64,000 bases of DNA from Tridacna crocea (GCA_943736015.1 OX031070.1:37254173-37318172); one strand, 5' to 3'. Shown: positions 52,291-62,784, numbered from the stretch's first letter. A program made the numbers and translations. Notes: generated by a model not told the origin, from the sequence alone.

Positions 52291-52526
52291 GTTAATGTAA
52301 TCAAAATACATGAAATAAGATGTTGAAAAATAAGTCTAGTAAAGGATTGGTGCCAAATAAGGGACTTGAGCTTTTTCGTGAAATGGGGGCCCGAAATGGG
52401 TACTCGAACAGCTGTAAAATAGTATTAGCCTGAATAACAGGTTTATTTCTTTATACTTTTACTGGTTTATTGAATTGTTTGTGATTCTAATTTAAGAAAT
52501 CTTTGGTCATATTTGAATTTCTTATC

Positions 52527-52755
52527 TTAACCCATTACCACACAATCCCTACTTTTGACGACCCTGAGAAAGAAGCCTTTCGAAAACACATAGGAAAAGG
52601 AGAAAATGCTGGTAACCAGCATTTTCTCCTTTTCCTGCATTGTTTTTCTACCCTTCCCAGAACAAATTTCAATTTTTCAGTCACCTTTATTTTGTTGTCT
52701 GCAAATGCTCTCAATTTGAACCAGTCTAAAATTTTGTCATGTGGTAAAGAGTTAA
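52527..52755 (+). mobile_element. TP element
   Basis: TTAA at both ends. Confidence 0.85.
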
Positions 52756-52761
52756 TTTTAT

Positions 52762-52968
52762 ATTAAAAATCCCAAGGTTGAAAGATCCAAAAGAAAAGGA
52801 TTTTTTTGTTAAGTATTGTAGTGCTGATATCAGGCATTTTCTCCCTTTTTCAGTTTTTCTATCCTTCCAAACATAAATTTCAATGTTTGAGTTAGTCATT
52901 TATTTTGCCATCTGCAAATCCTGCCTAATTGGACCGGTTTTAAATTTTGTCGACTAGTAAGGAGTTAA
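52762..52968 (+). mobile_element. TP element, diverged
   Basis: Weak short arm and palindrome (GCTGATATCAGGC); clear long arm and GTAAGGAGTTAA end. Confidence 0.6.
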
Positions 52969-53111
52969 AGAATATAGGGTTCATGATATACAAGTTAATG
53001 TGTGTTTGTGTGTATTTGGGAAAGTAGCCAAAATGATAGACTAACTGGGTGTTGAATACATTGCAATATATAGATTTTTTTAGGGGGCAGATTATTTTTG
53101 CAGGTGTCCTA

Positions 53112-53616
53112 GGGCGTATTCCATTCACCTGTTCTTGTGCAGTTTTCTGTGTTCTGGAATGCTGTCCTGGAATGTGCAAAAGGAATATTTCAGAACACAT
53201 ACACTGTTCTGGAACTATGTTCCGAATGGAGCATTTTCGGAACACTGTTCTAATCAATACCGAAATGAATGTACATGTACATTGCCATGATGGCTGTTGC
53301 AAACTTGCAAGAGCCACTGTCTTAGCTGTACTAGTGTAGAATATGATTTGCTGCGAAGAGGGAGTAGATGGAAGTCTGCAATGCTCCTATCAATGGTGTT
53401 TATATCGCATAAAAAGACAATTGCAAGTTTTGCAATGAAAAATTGTCCGTCTTTCAACCATCCTGTATCACCTAGCAACAGTTCAGCAGATGTGCTGCAC
53501 CTCGATTGAATTAGAACAGTCAGAACATGTTCTGAAGAACACAGCACAGTGTTCTAAAATATTCCATTAATCTAGAATACATTCGGAATGTTTGGAGTAG
53601 TGAAAGGAATACACCC
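53112..53616. mobile_element. 505-bp TIR element, possibly PIF/Harbinger-like
   Basis: GGGCGTATTCCATTCAC and, inverted, GTGAAAGGAATACACCC (15 of 17 match); flanked by CTA and TTA. Short frames inside show no recognisable transposase. Superfamily is a guess from the GGG start and 3-base flank. Confidence 0.5.
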
Positions 53617-53639
53617 TTACATGGCACAGCAGTGATAGT

Positions 53640-53810
53640 GTGATATTTAAAACCTGGAGGTACAGAGTTCTAATATCACTCAAAGTGCTGGGTTCTTTAT
53701 TTGAGTGTCTTTGGGCGAGACACTTCAGTGCCCTACACTGTTGCCATTGTAACCTAGGGCACGCAGGGATAAGCATTTACATTGAAATAATGTTGAGAGC
53801 CGCTTAAACC
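53640..53810 (+). mobile_element. S2 SINE
   Basis: GGCGAGACACTTCAGTGCCC and TGTTGAGAGCCGCTT; tRNA-like head degraded. Confidence 0.5.
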
Positions 53811-53837
53811 ACCATTTGTGTGTATGTTTTATTGCAG

Positions 53838-54115
53838 ACCACTTTGGAAAACTTTGTGGCAAAAGGAGACATTGGTTTTAAAAATATGGTTATTTCTGTC
53901 TTTTGTATGATGTTTTTATATCTGTTGATTAATGAACCCTAAAACACAAAGTCCTGATCTTAGAAGACTTTGGAAAACATTGTGGTAACCAGCATTTTCT
54001 CTTTTTCCCACAATGTTTCTTTACACTTCAGAAAGACAGAAATCACCATTTTAGCAACAGTTAATTTGTCACGTGGTTATGATTTGAATTTGATCCAATC
54101 CAAAATTTTGTATAG
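53838..54115 (+). repeat. TP remnants (two partial copies)
   Basis: GGAAAACTTTGTGGCAAAAGG, then GGAAAACATTGTGGTAACCA with the inner left arm deleted, and a weak long arm. Confidence 0.5.
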
Positions 54116-54356
54116 GTTTCAACCATATAATGTTTTGATAAAACGATAATTTACAACAAATGTTGTCAAGGTTTTATGTTGCACATCTGTTTCAGGTGGG
54201 TTTTACATATTGTTTAAGAATTGTTGTTTTTTTTCTGACAGAAATATATGAAGGGCTAATTCTGAGGTATAAATCATTTGTATGATTGGGAAAGTAGCCA
54301 AGATGATATACGTATGTTTTGAAACCACATGTATTCGGGAAAGAAGCCACACATGC

Positions 54357-54560
54357 TTAATCATATACCACACAATCCTGACTTTAAACAACCCTGAGAG
54401 AGAAAGCGTTTGAAAACATTGTGAGAAAAGGAGAGATTTCTCCCTTTCCCACTATGTTTTCTACCCTTGCCAAATCAAATTTTCAATTTTTGATTAACTA
54501 TTAAATTGTCTTCCGCAGCTGCTTTCAGTTTGGACAATTTGTCATTTGGTAATGTGTTAA
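54357..54560 (+). mobile_element. TP element with central palindrome deletion
   Basis: ACCACACAATCCTGACTTT start; GAGAAAAGGAGAGATTTCTCC lost the inner arms; TTAA end. Confidence 0.8.
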
Positions 54561-55330
54561 GGAGCAAATCTGTTCATTATCATTGACTGACCATTTTTTT
54601 CTTTGACTAATTAGAAGTTCCTGAGCTAACCACCATCCCATGAAAACTGGAAGTTGTGGCGATATCTTTATTTATTGTAGTACAGTAAATTTTCCAGCTA
54701 CAATACATGCATTGTAATTAGATGAAACACACACATGACGGAAAAAAAATCTGTATCTACACGCTGTAAAATACTGTGCTAAATATGGTATAAAAGCCTA
54801 ACAAGAATACAAAATAGGAATTTTTACACAAGTAAATCACTGTTAAAACCAGTGTTTGGTTAAATAACTACTGCTTTTCACAAACAATTGCTCTTTTCCT
54901 ATTGATGTTTTCTAGACCATTTGTTGATGGAATTTCTTTTTTCTTTGCTTTTCAAATGGTTTGTAGTGTCTTTTTTTCTGAAATTTCTTTTATTTTCTTT
55001 GCTTTAAAAATCTGAATGATGGGATAGTTAAACATATGCGGTACTTCATTTAGGATTGTCAAAACCATTAGAGCATAAAGTAGCTATTTTTCACGTATCA
55101 ATGTTGTCTTAGAATTTGAAAGTTGTGTGTTGTAAAAAGAAATGAATGTTTTTATAGACATTCCTTTAAAAATTAATATATATTGTAAATTTGTTATTAA
55201 CTTCATGTTTACTTGAATTATAGAAGGGTAATAAAAACCAGTGTTTAGTTGTCTGTTTAGCTCCACTGGCCAAAGGGCAGCAATCTCATGTCATGGCCCT
55301 GTGTCAGACCTGTGTGAGTAAATGTGCGTT
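54561..55330. other. Nothing recognised
   Basis: AT-rich intergenic DNA; short frames only. Confidence 0.4.
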
Positions 55331-55679
55331 GTATGTGCATGTCATAGTCTTTGAAGATTCGGCATGTCTTATATGATGCATCGCTCTCCCCAATATCAGG
55401 GAGACTGTAATAATATGAGCTATAAAGTAGCAACGGAGAAAATAGATCTAGTTTCTATCAATATATTTGAGGAAAAATCAGGCCTGCTTTAGCTCCAGAT
55501 TTCTCTAGACTACTGATCACAGCTGAGTGAATCACACCCGTAGCGTTTTATTGAGTAAACATTCATTTTAGTTTGAAATTCAAAGTCACGTAGAAATGTG
55601 GTCCGGTCCTGTGTACCCAGGATGCCCAAATAAGATAGTTGGGTATTCATAGAATGCCTAGTCTAGTGGGAGATAATGA
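55331..55679 (+). repeat. Dispersed repeat F, copy 2
   Basis: Matches 25051-25400; also followed directly by TP long-arm sequence. Confidence 0.7.
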
Positions 55680-55688
55680 GTACATGTT

Positions 55689-55880
55689 TTAACTCTTTAC
55701 CAAAAGATAGAATTTTAGACTAATCCAGATTGACAACATTTGTTGATGACAAATGCAACTGAAATATTGAAATTGGGTTTTTGGAAGGGTAGAAAACATT
55801 GTGGGAAAAGGAGAAAATGCTGGTTACCAAATGCTTTCAATTTTGATGTCCATCTAAGAGTTCACCGCGTTCAGAAAGAG
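55689..55880 (-). mobile_element. TP element, right palindrome arm lost, long-arm sequence on both sides
   Basis: TTAA start and long arm; after GGAGAAAATGCTGGTTACC comes AAATGCTTTCAATTTTGATG, which is long-arm sequence. Confidence 0.65.
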
Positions 55881-55881
55881 C

Positions 55882-56118
55882 TGACCCTTTATCATTCAAA
55901 TACGAATATCAATGATCCGGCGAAAAAAAAACTGCCTTTGAAAACATTGTGGGAAAAGGAAAAAATGCTGGAATCCAGCATTTTCTACTTTTCCGACAAT
56001 GTTTTCTTCCCTTTTCAAGAAAATCCCTATCATTTGAATAACATTTGATTTCTCGTCTTCTAATGCTTTCAATTTGGTCTTGTCCTTAAACTTTGTCGCC
56101 TGGAAAATAAGGCTTTAG
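55882..56118 (+). mobile_element. TP element
   Basis: Eroded ends; palindrome centre GGAATCC matched. Confidence 0.7.
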
Positions 56119-56175
56119 GCTGCTGTCATAGGCAGGAGTCCCTTGTGAATCGGTTGTGTGCTTGAACATTTCATA

Positions 56176-56397
56176 TTAACTCATAACCAAACGACAAAAT
56201 TTTAGGTTTATCCAAATCGAAAGCATTTACAGACGACAAAATACAAGTGACTGGAAATATGAAATTTGTCTTGTGGAGGTTAGATAACATTGTTGGAAAA
56301 GGAGAAAATGCTGGTTACCAGCATTTTCTCCTTTTCCCACCATGTTTTCCAAAGGCTTCTTAGAGTCGTCAAAAGTAGGGACTGTACGGTAATGGGC
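56176..56397 (-). mobile_element. TP element
   Basis: TTAACTCATAACCAAACGAC start, GGTAATGGG end. Confidence 0.8.
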
Positions 56398-57099
56398 ATC
56401 TCGGCAAACTATCCACCCTAGATCTGCGAACTATACTGACTACTTGCTATCCTTTTTGTTATGGCCAAAAGTATCTTCTTATACTGTGGAATTGTCCAGA
56501 TCACAAGCACCTGTTTTTTTTTTTGACAAACTTTGTCCACTTTAACCGGATAATATGTGTATGAGACTACGGAATGCGGGAAAAATCAACTGCCTTTAGA
56601 AAAGACTTAGGATTAAATTGAATTTGTTCAGGTTGCGACGAGAGTCAACACATCAATGGTAAGGCCTTTGGCCAATAACTTCTGGTTAGACCTACGACAT
56701 CTGTATGCCGCTTGCAAACAGGCAGTTGTGTCTTGTGTCAAATTTTCCACTTTGAAATCTAATATTATATTATTTAATAAAGACAAGTTTGTCAGGACAC
56801 AACTACCTGTGCCGCAGTAGTGCTTGTAGATAACCCGGAAGTGTGAGGGATGAAAATGATTGTAAAATCATAGGGAGGTAGATGGAATATTGGGTGTATT
56901 TAGGGAAAACTTTCGATTAACTTAATTTACCAAAATGAAATATATTTAATTAGATTCCTTTCCAAAAGGTCATGCACTTTAAGTTTACAAAAAAAAACAC
57001 ATCGTTTTACACTGACATTGAATAGTAGATTTCTATTTTGATAGATCTGGTTTTCTTAGGATTGAGTGAGCAAACAACCAATGTGAAGATTCTTTGAAA
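56398..57099. other. No gene recognised; weak inverted repeat
   Basis: GGCAGTTGTGTCTTGTG near 56720 pairs imperfectly with AGGACACAACTACCTG near 56795. Confidence 0.4.
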
Positions 57100-57183
57100 A
57101 TATCGTCGGTTTTCTTCAAAAACCTCGTAACGACAGCTTGTTTCAAGGCGTAGTTACGAGGTTTTTGAAGTAAACCGACGATA
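57100..57183. mobile_element. Family D hairpin, copy 1
   Basis: ATATCGTCGGTTTTCTTCAA and its complement around GCTTGTTTCAAGGC; about 84 bp. Confidence 0.85.
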
Positions 57184-57377
57184 TGTAGAATTCTTTTTGT
57201 TTTTGCTCTTACTTCCCAAAACATATCTGTCTAAAACATGTTGCGATACAACAGCTTCGTCTGAATTGTAGTGAGCAGTTCGGTTCTAGAACATCGGTCA
57301 GCATCATTCTGTCTTTAAAGTATAAATATGCAAATAATTGTATGTTGTACCTTAATCTTATATCATTGAAAATTTGT

Positions 57378-57872
57378 TCACTCATGAAAAATAGCATAAA
57401 CAGTAGCCACTGCTGCTAGACTTCCGTTAGCGAAGTGCGCAGTCGCGTAGGAATCGGAACTGGAATTCCAGAGACACCTACTGGCGGAAATCATGCTTTG
57501 CTCTGATTGGCTAGTTATTGTCACGGTCACAATAAACTTATACCGCGGGAATTTCATAGTCTTTACTTTGCTTTTGATACTATCCGAGAGACTTTTCACC
57601 AGAATCCCAGCTCTTTTTGGTTCGTATTTTACTCCTTTAAGGGCCGTTTCGAGGATTCGTTCCACCTCGGTCGAGACTTCCGCTGGAATAAATTTTCTCA
57701 ATGGCGTCTGTTTCGTGACATTGCCTTTCATAACCAATGTCCGTTGTCTTAAGATGCTCATTTTATTAAGGGACGCTAGGACAGTCGTTAAACTGCGGGG
57801 GTTTATCGGATCTTGCACGTCGCTTTCTCCCGCCTTATGTTTGTGTTGGTGGAAAAAGCCATGGTCGGGCCC
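57378..57872 (-). CDS. Tctex1-type light chain terminal exon (164 codons plus TGA)
   Basis: On the minus strand a pyrimidine-rich acceptor ending TTTCATTTCAG opens a frame starting GPDHGFFHQHKHK that stays open to FHE-TGA. It has the whole Tctex1 domain: about residues 60-164 of the exon, RYK at 110-112 and SRCLW at 131-135. The Met in LNKMSILRQR is not likely the start because the frame is open through the acceptor. Confidence 0.9.
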   Translation of the reverse strand, partial: GPDHGFFHQHKHKAGESDVQDPINPRSLTTVLASLNKMSILRQRTLVMKGNVTKQTPLRKFIPAEVSTEVERILETALKGVKYEPKRAGILVKSLSDSIKSKVKTMKFPRYKFIVTVTITSQSEQSMISASRCLWNSSSDSYATAHFANGSLAAVATVYAIFHE

Positions 57873-60497
57873 CTGAAATGAAAAGTAAAAAAGAATATGT
57901 CGTCGGTATACTTCAAAAACATCGGAACTACAGCTTGTTTCAAGCTGTAGTTACGAGGTTTTTGAAGTGAACCGACGATATTATGCTTAAAAAACGAGAC
58001 TAGATATAGTCATTATTTACCGATCATTTAAAAAAAAAACACTAGTGGTACTCTGGCAAAAAAGACTCTGCGTGATGCATCTCATCGAGCAAGTCATCAA
58101 ATACCGGTATATCGTCGGTTCGTTTCCAAAACCTCGTAAGTACAGCTTGTAACAAGCTGTAGGTAAGAGGTTTTAGAAGCAAAGCGACGATATGTGGATC
58201 CATTAACCCCTAGGCTGTTAAGCGCGACTCACTGACCTTTTGCGGACAGTGTGGATCAAGATCAGACTGCACAGAGCGTGCAGTCTGATCTTAGATCTAC
58301 ACCGTCCGATTAGGAGATATTTTTCCCCAAAACATAACTTTTAACCCTTTCCCAAACAATCCCTCGTTTTTACGGGTCTGTGATAGTAGCCTTTTGAAAA
58401 CATTGTGGGAAAAGGAGAAAATGCTGGTAACCAGCATTTTCTCCTTTTCCCACAATGTTTTCGACCCTATCATAGAAAGGAATCATCTTTTAAGCAAGAG
58501 TTGAATTGTCGTCTGCAAATGCTTTCAATTTGGTCTTGTCCAAAAGTTTGTCGTTTGGGAAAGGGTTAGATAGCATTATGTAGGTTTTCACCATCGAATT
58601 GCAAATTTCAATTTAGTTATTCAGCAGGATAAGAGTTTACCCTTTACCAAACAAGCCTTGGTTTTTACGACCCTGAGATAGAAACCTTTTGAAAACATTG
58701 TGGGAAAAGGAGAAAATGCTGGTAAACAGCATTTTCTCTTTTTCCCACTATGCTTTGTACCCTTCACAAAACAAATTTCAAAATTTCATTCACTTTTTAT
58801 TTTTTATTTTTCCGTCTGCAAATGCTTTGAATTTGGACCAGTCTAAAATTTTGTCGTTTAGTAAAGGGTTACATCCATTTTCGTCTGACGACCGACTGAC
58901 TTATGAGGTAGAATGATCCTAGGACATGCAGGAAATTGACAAATAGCAAAGGCTGGCATGAGTCGATGCTTTTTGCAGACGCATGGCTAATATAGAATAA
59001 TAATCAAACTAGGCACATGGCATCTTCGCAAGCCAAGGGTGACGATCCACTACGCTACTGTAAGATCCACGTAGTGATCGTAACCTTAGCTCGCGAAGAT
59101 GGGCGTACAGCGAATTTATAAACTGCACGAGTCCTAACACACTATATACGGAGCTAGGCGGGCTGGTCAAAATTAAGTGAAACGTACCCATACAGAAATA
59201 ATTTGTGACCCCATCACGCAAAAAGGGACCTTCTGGGAAATGCGAAAAGTGTCAACTCTGGTGAGACAGCGCGAACTGCGCAGGCTGATCAGGGTTGAAA
59301 CTTTTCGCTTTAATGACAATTTCTGTATGAAAAGTGGTCATTGTACCTTGTTATGCAATTATTTTTGAATTATCAGCTTAAAGTGTCCTGCACTATCGCT
59401 GATCTGTTTTCATCTAATTGATGTACTGAATTCCAAGATGCTCACTTTTTGCGTGATTGGTCACAATTGTTTATTAAAAAGAGATTTACAAAGAACACCC
59501 CCCCTTCAGATTATCTCCCTTTGAAAATTAGCAGAAAAAAAACAATTTTCAGAAATTTGCATGTTTTCTTTGGTTTTCCTTTGGTTGGACGTCACTCACC
59601 AATAATCAAAGCTTCTTTTCCACCAAAAGAATTTTTGGTAACTAGTTTGTACAAAGAACCTTGCAAAACTGCAGTTAACCTTAAAACTTACTTGACAGTC
59701 ATATTACTTCATTGAAATTGGTTGTGGTATTTTGCGGTCTATTTTAGCTGTTAATACTAATAGTTAGGAATAATTTCCATCTGTTTGAATGTTTGTTAGA
59801 CATTTAAGGTAGTGGACCCGTAATACAAAACACTGTTTCCATTATAATATTATCCTACAAAATTTTCTATTATTAAAAATGAGTGTCATTGTACTATTTC
59901 AACCGAGCCACTTTTTCTCTTTTTTTTTTTCCCCTTCTTAGAAATATCATTTATAAATCTAAAACCACTGTATTCTCATTACAAAGGAAGATAATAATTA
60001 CCTCCCTTTTCTGTAAACTAACAAAAGTATCAACAAATAATTTCAAGGTAGACATCAAGGGAATTTCTGGTCCCTTAAAAATGTGCAAAGGTATTATATC
60101 TGTATAAATATGTATTTATCAACTATCAAGAAATTTTATTCCATGTTGGACTAGAAGTGTTACGGGTCTACCACCTTAACCCTTTCCCAAACAGCAAATT
60201 TTGGACCAGACTAAATTGAAAGCATTTTGCAGGTGACAAATAAACAGTTGCTAAAAAGATGATTTTTTTCTATATGAGAGGGTAGAAAACATTGTGGGAA
60301 AAGGAGAAAATGCTGGTTACCAGCATTTTCTCCTTTTCCCACAATGTTTTCAAAAAGCTTCTATTCCTGACCCGTAAAAACCAGGCATTGTTTGGGAAAG
60401 GGTTATGAACTATATCATAACATAGGCCTACCTTTGACTGGGATGCTCTTTCAGACGAAGCCGAGGCTGACCTTGAACTCACTGATAGGACTGGTTT
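57378..60497 (-). CDS. Tctex1-domain dynein light chain (DYNLT4/DYNLT5-like), 3' part of gene
   Basis: Axonemal or cytoplasmic dynein light chain family member; Tctex1 domains dimerise and bind dynein intermediate chains or cargo. Two exons are seen, 60497-60432 and 57872-57378, separated by a 2.56-kb intron, giving 186 residues without an initiator Met. Upstream comes a Ser-rich stretch (SVSSRSASASSERAS), then a basic/His linker, then the Tctex1 domain over roughly the last 110 residues, with PRYKFIVTVTI, SASRCLWNSSSDSYA, FANGSLAAVATVYAIFHE and the usual end at the last strand. The SRCLW and final AVATVYA.. motifs are family hallmarks and fit the DYNLT4/DYNLT5 branch better than DYNLT1/3, but the branch is uncertain. 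The 5' exon with the start codon must lie above 60497 and was not identified. Confidence 0.85.
57898..57982. mobile_element. Family D hairpin, copy 2
   Basis: GTCGTCGGTATACTTCAAAA..ACAGCTTGTTTCAAGCTGTA..GAACCGACGATAT; starts 26 bases upstream of the Tctex1 terminal exon. Confidence 0.85.
58108..58193. mobile_element. Family D hairpin, copy 3
   Basis: ATATCGTCGGTTCGTTTCCA..ACAGCTTGTAACAAGCTGTA..AAGCGACGATATG. Confidence 0.85.
58245..58330. repeat. Family C hairpin
   Basis: AAGATCAGACTGCACAGAGC with its complement, then CTACACCGTCCGATTAGG. Confidence 0.7.
58341..58568 (+). mobile_element. TP-2 element
   Basis: TTAA start, TTAG end, perfect palindrome. Confidence 0.9.
58636..58872 (+). mobile_element. 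TP element
   Basis: ACCCTTTACCAAACAAGCC start, GTAAAGGGTTA end. Confidence 0.8.
58905..58990. repeat. Family E fragment
   Basis: GGTAGAATGATCCTAGGACA and GAGTCGATGCTTTTTGCAGA. Confidence 0.5.
59021..59101. repeat. Palindromic hairpin
   Basis: CATCTTCGCAAGCCAAGGG..CCACTACG pairs with CGTAGTGATCG..CCTTAGCTCGCGAAGATG. Confidence 0.75.
59220..59400. repeat. Family E variant
   Basis: GAAAAGTGTCAACTCTGGTG, GCGCAGGCTGATCAGGGTTG, GTATGAAAAGTGGTCATTG as at 48765. Confidence 0.6.
59804..60179. mobile_element. 376-bp TTAA element with 16-20 bp TIRs, unrelated to TP
   Basis: TTAAGGTAGTGGACCCGTAA and, inverted, TTACGGGTCTACCACCTTAA: 19 of 20 match. No palindrome or TP interior. Shares its right TTAA with a TP-2 copy. 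Non-autonomous; TTAA ends suggest a piggyBac-type element. Confidence 0.8.
60176..60405 (-). mobile_element. TP-2 element
   Basis: TTAACCCTTTCCCAAACAGC start, GGGAAAGGGTTA end, perfect palindrome; ends 27 bases from the small Tctex1 exon. Confidence 0.9.
60432..60497 (-). CDS. Tctex1-type light chain upstream exon (22 codons)
   Basis: Minus-strand acceptor with a long T run, TTTTTTTTCCCATAG, and donor CAAAG|GTAGGC bound 66 bases open in phase 0. Encodes KPVLSVSSRSASASSERASQ then SK and joins in frame to the terminal exon. Ser-rich linkers before the Tctex1 domain are common in DYNLT4/5-like proteins. Assignment rests on splice sites and frame only. Confidence 0.65.
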
Positions 60498-60584
60498 CTA
60501 TGGGAAAAAAAAGAATGTTCTTTTAATGTTTACGTTGTAAGGCTGACTAAGTGTTTTTTTTTTTTATTATTAGGTATGGCAGAG

Positions 60585-60650
60585 ATCCAAGATGTGACTG
60601 CACAGAATATGCAATTGGATCTTGCAGGCTGATCTTAGATTTACGGCATG
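60585..60650. repeat. Family C remnant
   Basis: GACTGCACAGAATATGC and GGCTGATCTTAGATTTACGG. Confidence 0.45.
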
Positions 60651-60694
60651 CACCCGTGAAATGCTGTGAAACTATGACCGAAAAAATAGTTTAT

Positions 60695-60892
60695 ATCAAA
60701 GCTTCAGATAGAGGGAGTGGTTTTGATTTCAAAATTGAAAATACTAATAATTCTCCACTAAACCCTATGTTATGGGTACTCATTAGAATCGTCTCTTCGA
60801 GACGATTCTAATGAGTACCCACAACATAGGGTTTGGAAGAGAAATAATGGATATAGAAATTCATCACTCCCTCTTATCTGAAGCTCTGTTAT
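60695..60892. mobile_element. Foldback element with 37-bp perfect inner arms
   Basis: Core near 60796: AACCCTATGTTATGGGTACT..ATCGTCTC then GAGACGAT..CCCACAACATAGGGTT. Outer GCTTCAGATAGAGGGAGTG / CACTCCCTCTTATCTGAAGC also pair. Confidence 0.85.
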
Positions 60893-60903
60893 ATACATTG
60901 TAT

Positions 60904-61250
60904 GTAGTGGACATTTTTTTTTTACCTTCCGGTAACATTTTTTTTTTTTGGCAAAACATCTAATAGTGTTTCCACGTATACAAGATCAGTCTAATTTCAT
61001 GTTTTTCCAATTGAAACATATTTCTCCCAAATTCCTAAACAATAATTAAAATTATCTCTCTCTCTCAATGTATAGTATTTTAGTTAAAATTAATGACTTG
61101 TACTCGTTTGTTAAGGCTATCAACTTGAAGAAGAACATTATAAGCACTGCTTTCGATCTTGTCCATTTTGCATAAAATTTTTAACCGTATTTGTAAATTA
61201 TCTTGTACATTTTAGTGAATCTGCAAATAAACTATGTTTAAGTCTTTATC
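60904..61250. other. Nothing recognised
   Basis: AT-rich with T runs; where the missing Tctex1 5' exon might start is not visible. Confidence 0.35.
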
Positions 61251-61477
61251 AGTCTTTACCACACAATCCCGACTTTTAACGACCCTAATAAAAGAAGCCT
61301 TTTGAAAACATCGTGGGAAAAAGAGAAAATGCTGGTAACCAGCATTTTCTCCTTTTCTCACAATGTTTTCTACACTTCCCAAATCAAATTTCACTTTTTG
61401 ATTCATGTTTATTTTGTCGTCTGCATATGCTTTCAATTTAGATTAGTCTAAAACTTTGTCATTTGGTAAAGAGTTAA
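61251..61477 (+). mobile_element. TP element
   Basis: TCTTTACCACACAATCCCGA start, GGTAAAGAGTTAA end. Confidence 0.85.
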
Positions 61478-61483
61478 ACTAAG

Positions 61484-61580
61484 ATCAGACTGCAAGACGT
61501 CGTTGGAGATACACTTAATTTTGTCGTCTGCAAACGCTTTCAGTTTGACCGAAACCGTAAAACGTTAGCGTCTTGGTAAT
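61484..61580. repeat. Family C half and TP long-arm fragment
   Basis: AAGATCAGACTGCAAGACG, then TTTTGTCGTCTGCAAACGC and CTTTCAGTTTGACC. Confidence 0.5.
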
Positions 61581-61678
61581 ATTGGCCCCGACTTGCGTAA
61601 GAAATCTAATTTGCTGACGATAGAAAGAGCGTGAAATCTCATCTATCAAATCTACAAAGAAAATCTGGATGGGCGAAT

Positions 61679-61912
61679 TTAACCCTTTACAAAACAATCA
61701 CTGGTTTTTACGACCCTGAGATAGATGCCTTTTTGAAAACATTGTGGGAAAAAGGAGAAAATGCTGGTAACCAGCATTTTCTCCTTTTCCCCACAATGTT
61801 TTCTATCCATGCTGGAAACTAATTTCAATTTTTTGAGTCACAGTTATTTTGTTGTCTGCAAGTATCTTCGATGTGGACCAGTTTAAAATTTTGTCGTTTG
61901 GGAAAGAGTTAA
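61679..61912 (+). mobile_element. TP element
   Basis: TTAA at both ends; one extra A in the left arm. Confidence 0.85.
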
Positions 61913-61914
61913 TA

Positions 61915-61997
61915 TAAGCTATGTTCTGAGAAAAGGGGGTTTAATACGTCTTAGTGGTGAGTTGTATGAGGAAGTCATCATTGATTGCTTGTATGGT
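61915..61997. repeat. Family E fragment
   Basis: TTCTGAGAAAAGGGGGTTTA. Confidence 0.5.
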
Positions 61998-62172
61998 GTT
62001 TAAAGCCATTTTTAACATTATTTCAGTAACATCGCAGCGGCCAGTACACCTATCTATTCTTTCATAGAGTCTCTTTTACCAGTACTCCAAGCCACTGGCT
62101 GCTTTCCCACATAACCGTCACCGAAACAATGAATCCTGTCGCCGCGAATGACTATCATCAGTCCTAAAATCC
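61998..62172 (-). mobile_element. S1 SINE fragment
   Basis: CAAGCCACTGGCTGCTTTCC, CAATGAATCCTGTCGCCGCG. Confidence 0.65.
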
Positions 62173-62189
62173 ATTTTGTACAACAGCTG

Positions 62190-62310
62190 ACTGAATCGTG
62201 ACGTAGAACGGTCCTTGACAAAGTTTCGACAAAGCTCAGCCTGCCCTGTGAGGACAGTTTTCGCAGATGCATTAAGCCCCCTTTTCACAGAGCATGGCTC
62301 ATATGTATCA
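62190..62310. repeat. Family E end fragment
   Basis: CAGATGCATTAAGCCCCCTT then CACAGAGCATGGCTCATATG. Confidence 0.65.
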
Positions 62311-62389
62311 ATGGTTCCCAACTCAGAGATCACAGTTTTATCCTCGACCATTGCACGCATGCTTCTTTGTCTAGACTGTCCTTTAGCAA

Positions 62390-62480
62390 GGCATGCCATT
62401 GGGGAGGCTGATATGGGGAGATACTTTTTTTGCAGATGCATTAAACCCCCTTTTCACAGAGTCTGGCCCGTATCTTTCAA
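62390..62480. repeat. Family E end fragment
   Basis: CAGATGCATTAAACCCCCTT then CACAGAGTCTGGCCCGTAT; same orientation as 62190-62310. Confidence 0.65.
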
Positions 62481-62552
62481 TCAAATCTCATTGTAAAACT
62501 TTCTATATAAAGTACTATGCTTCATTAAACCATTACGTCACGTACATTACAT

Positions 62553-62784
62553 TTAACCCATTACCAAACGACAATATTTTAGACTGGTCCAAATTGAAAG
62601 CATTTGCAGACGACAAAGAAAAAAAATTGACTGAAAATTTGAAATGTGTCTTGTGAAGGGTAGAAAACATTGTGGAAAAAGGAGAAAATGCTGGTTACCA
62701 GCATTTTCTCCTTTTTCCACAATGTTTTCTAAAGGCTTCATTCTGAGGGGCGTCAAAAGTAGGGATTGTGTGGTAATGGGTTAA
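62553..62784 (-). mobile_element. TP element with matched arm change
   Basis: TTAA at both ends; GTGGAAAAAGGAG / CTCCTTTTTCCAC share a G-to-A change. Confidence 0.9.

Noticed and set aside
53254..53547. 97-codon minus-strand frame as a transposase fragment
   Set aside because: No recognisable motif, overlapped by a similar frame on the other strand; only the TIR structure is reported.
57507..57876. Plus-strand frames of 81 and 127 codons over the Tctex1 exon
   Set aside because: Antisense shadows of the minus-strand Tctex1 coding sequence.
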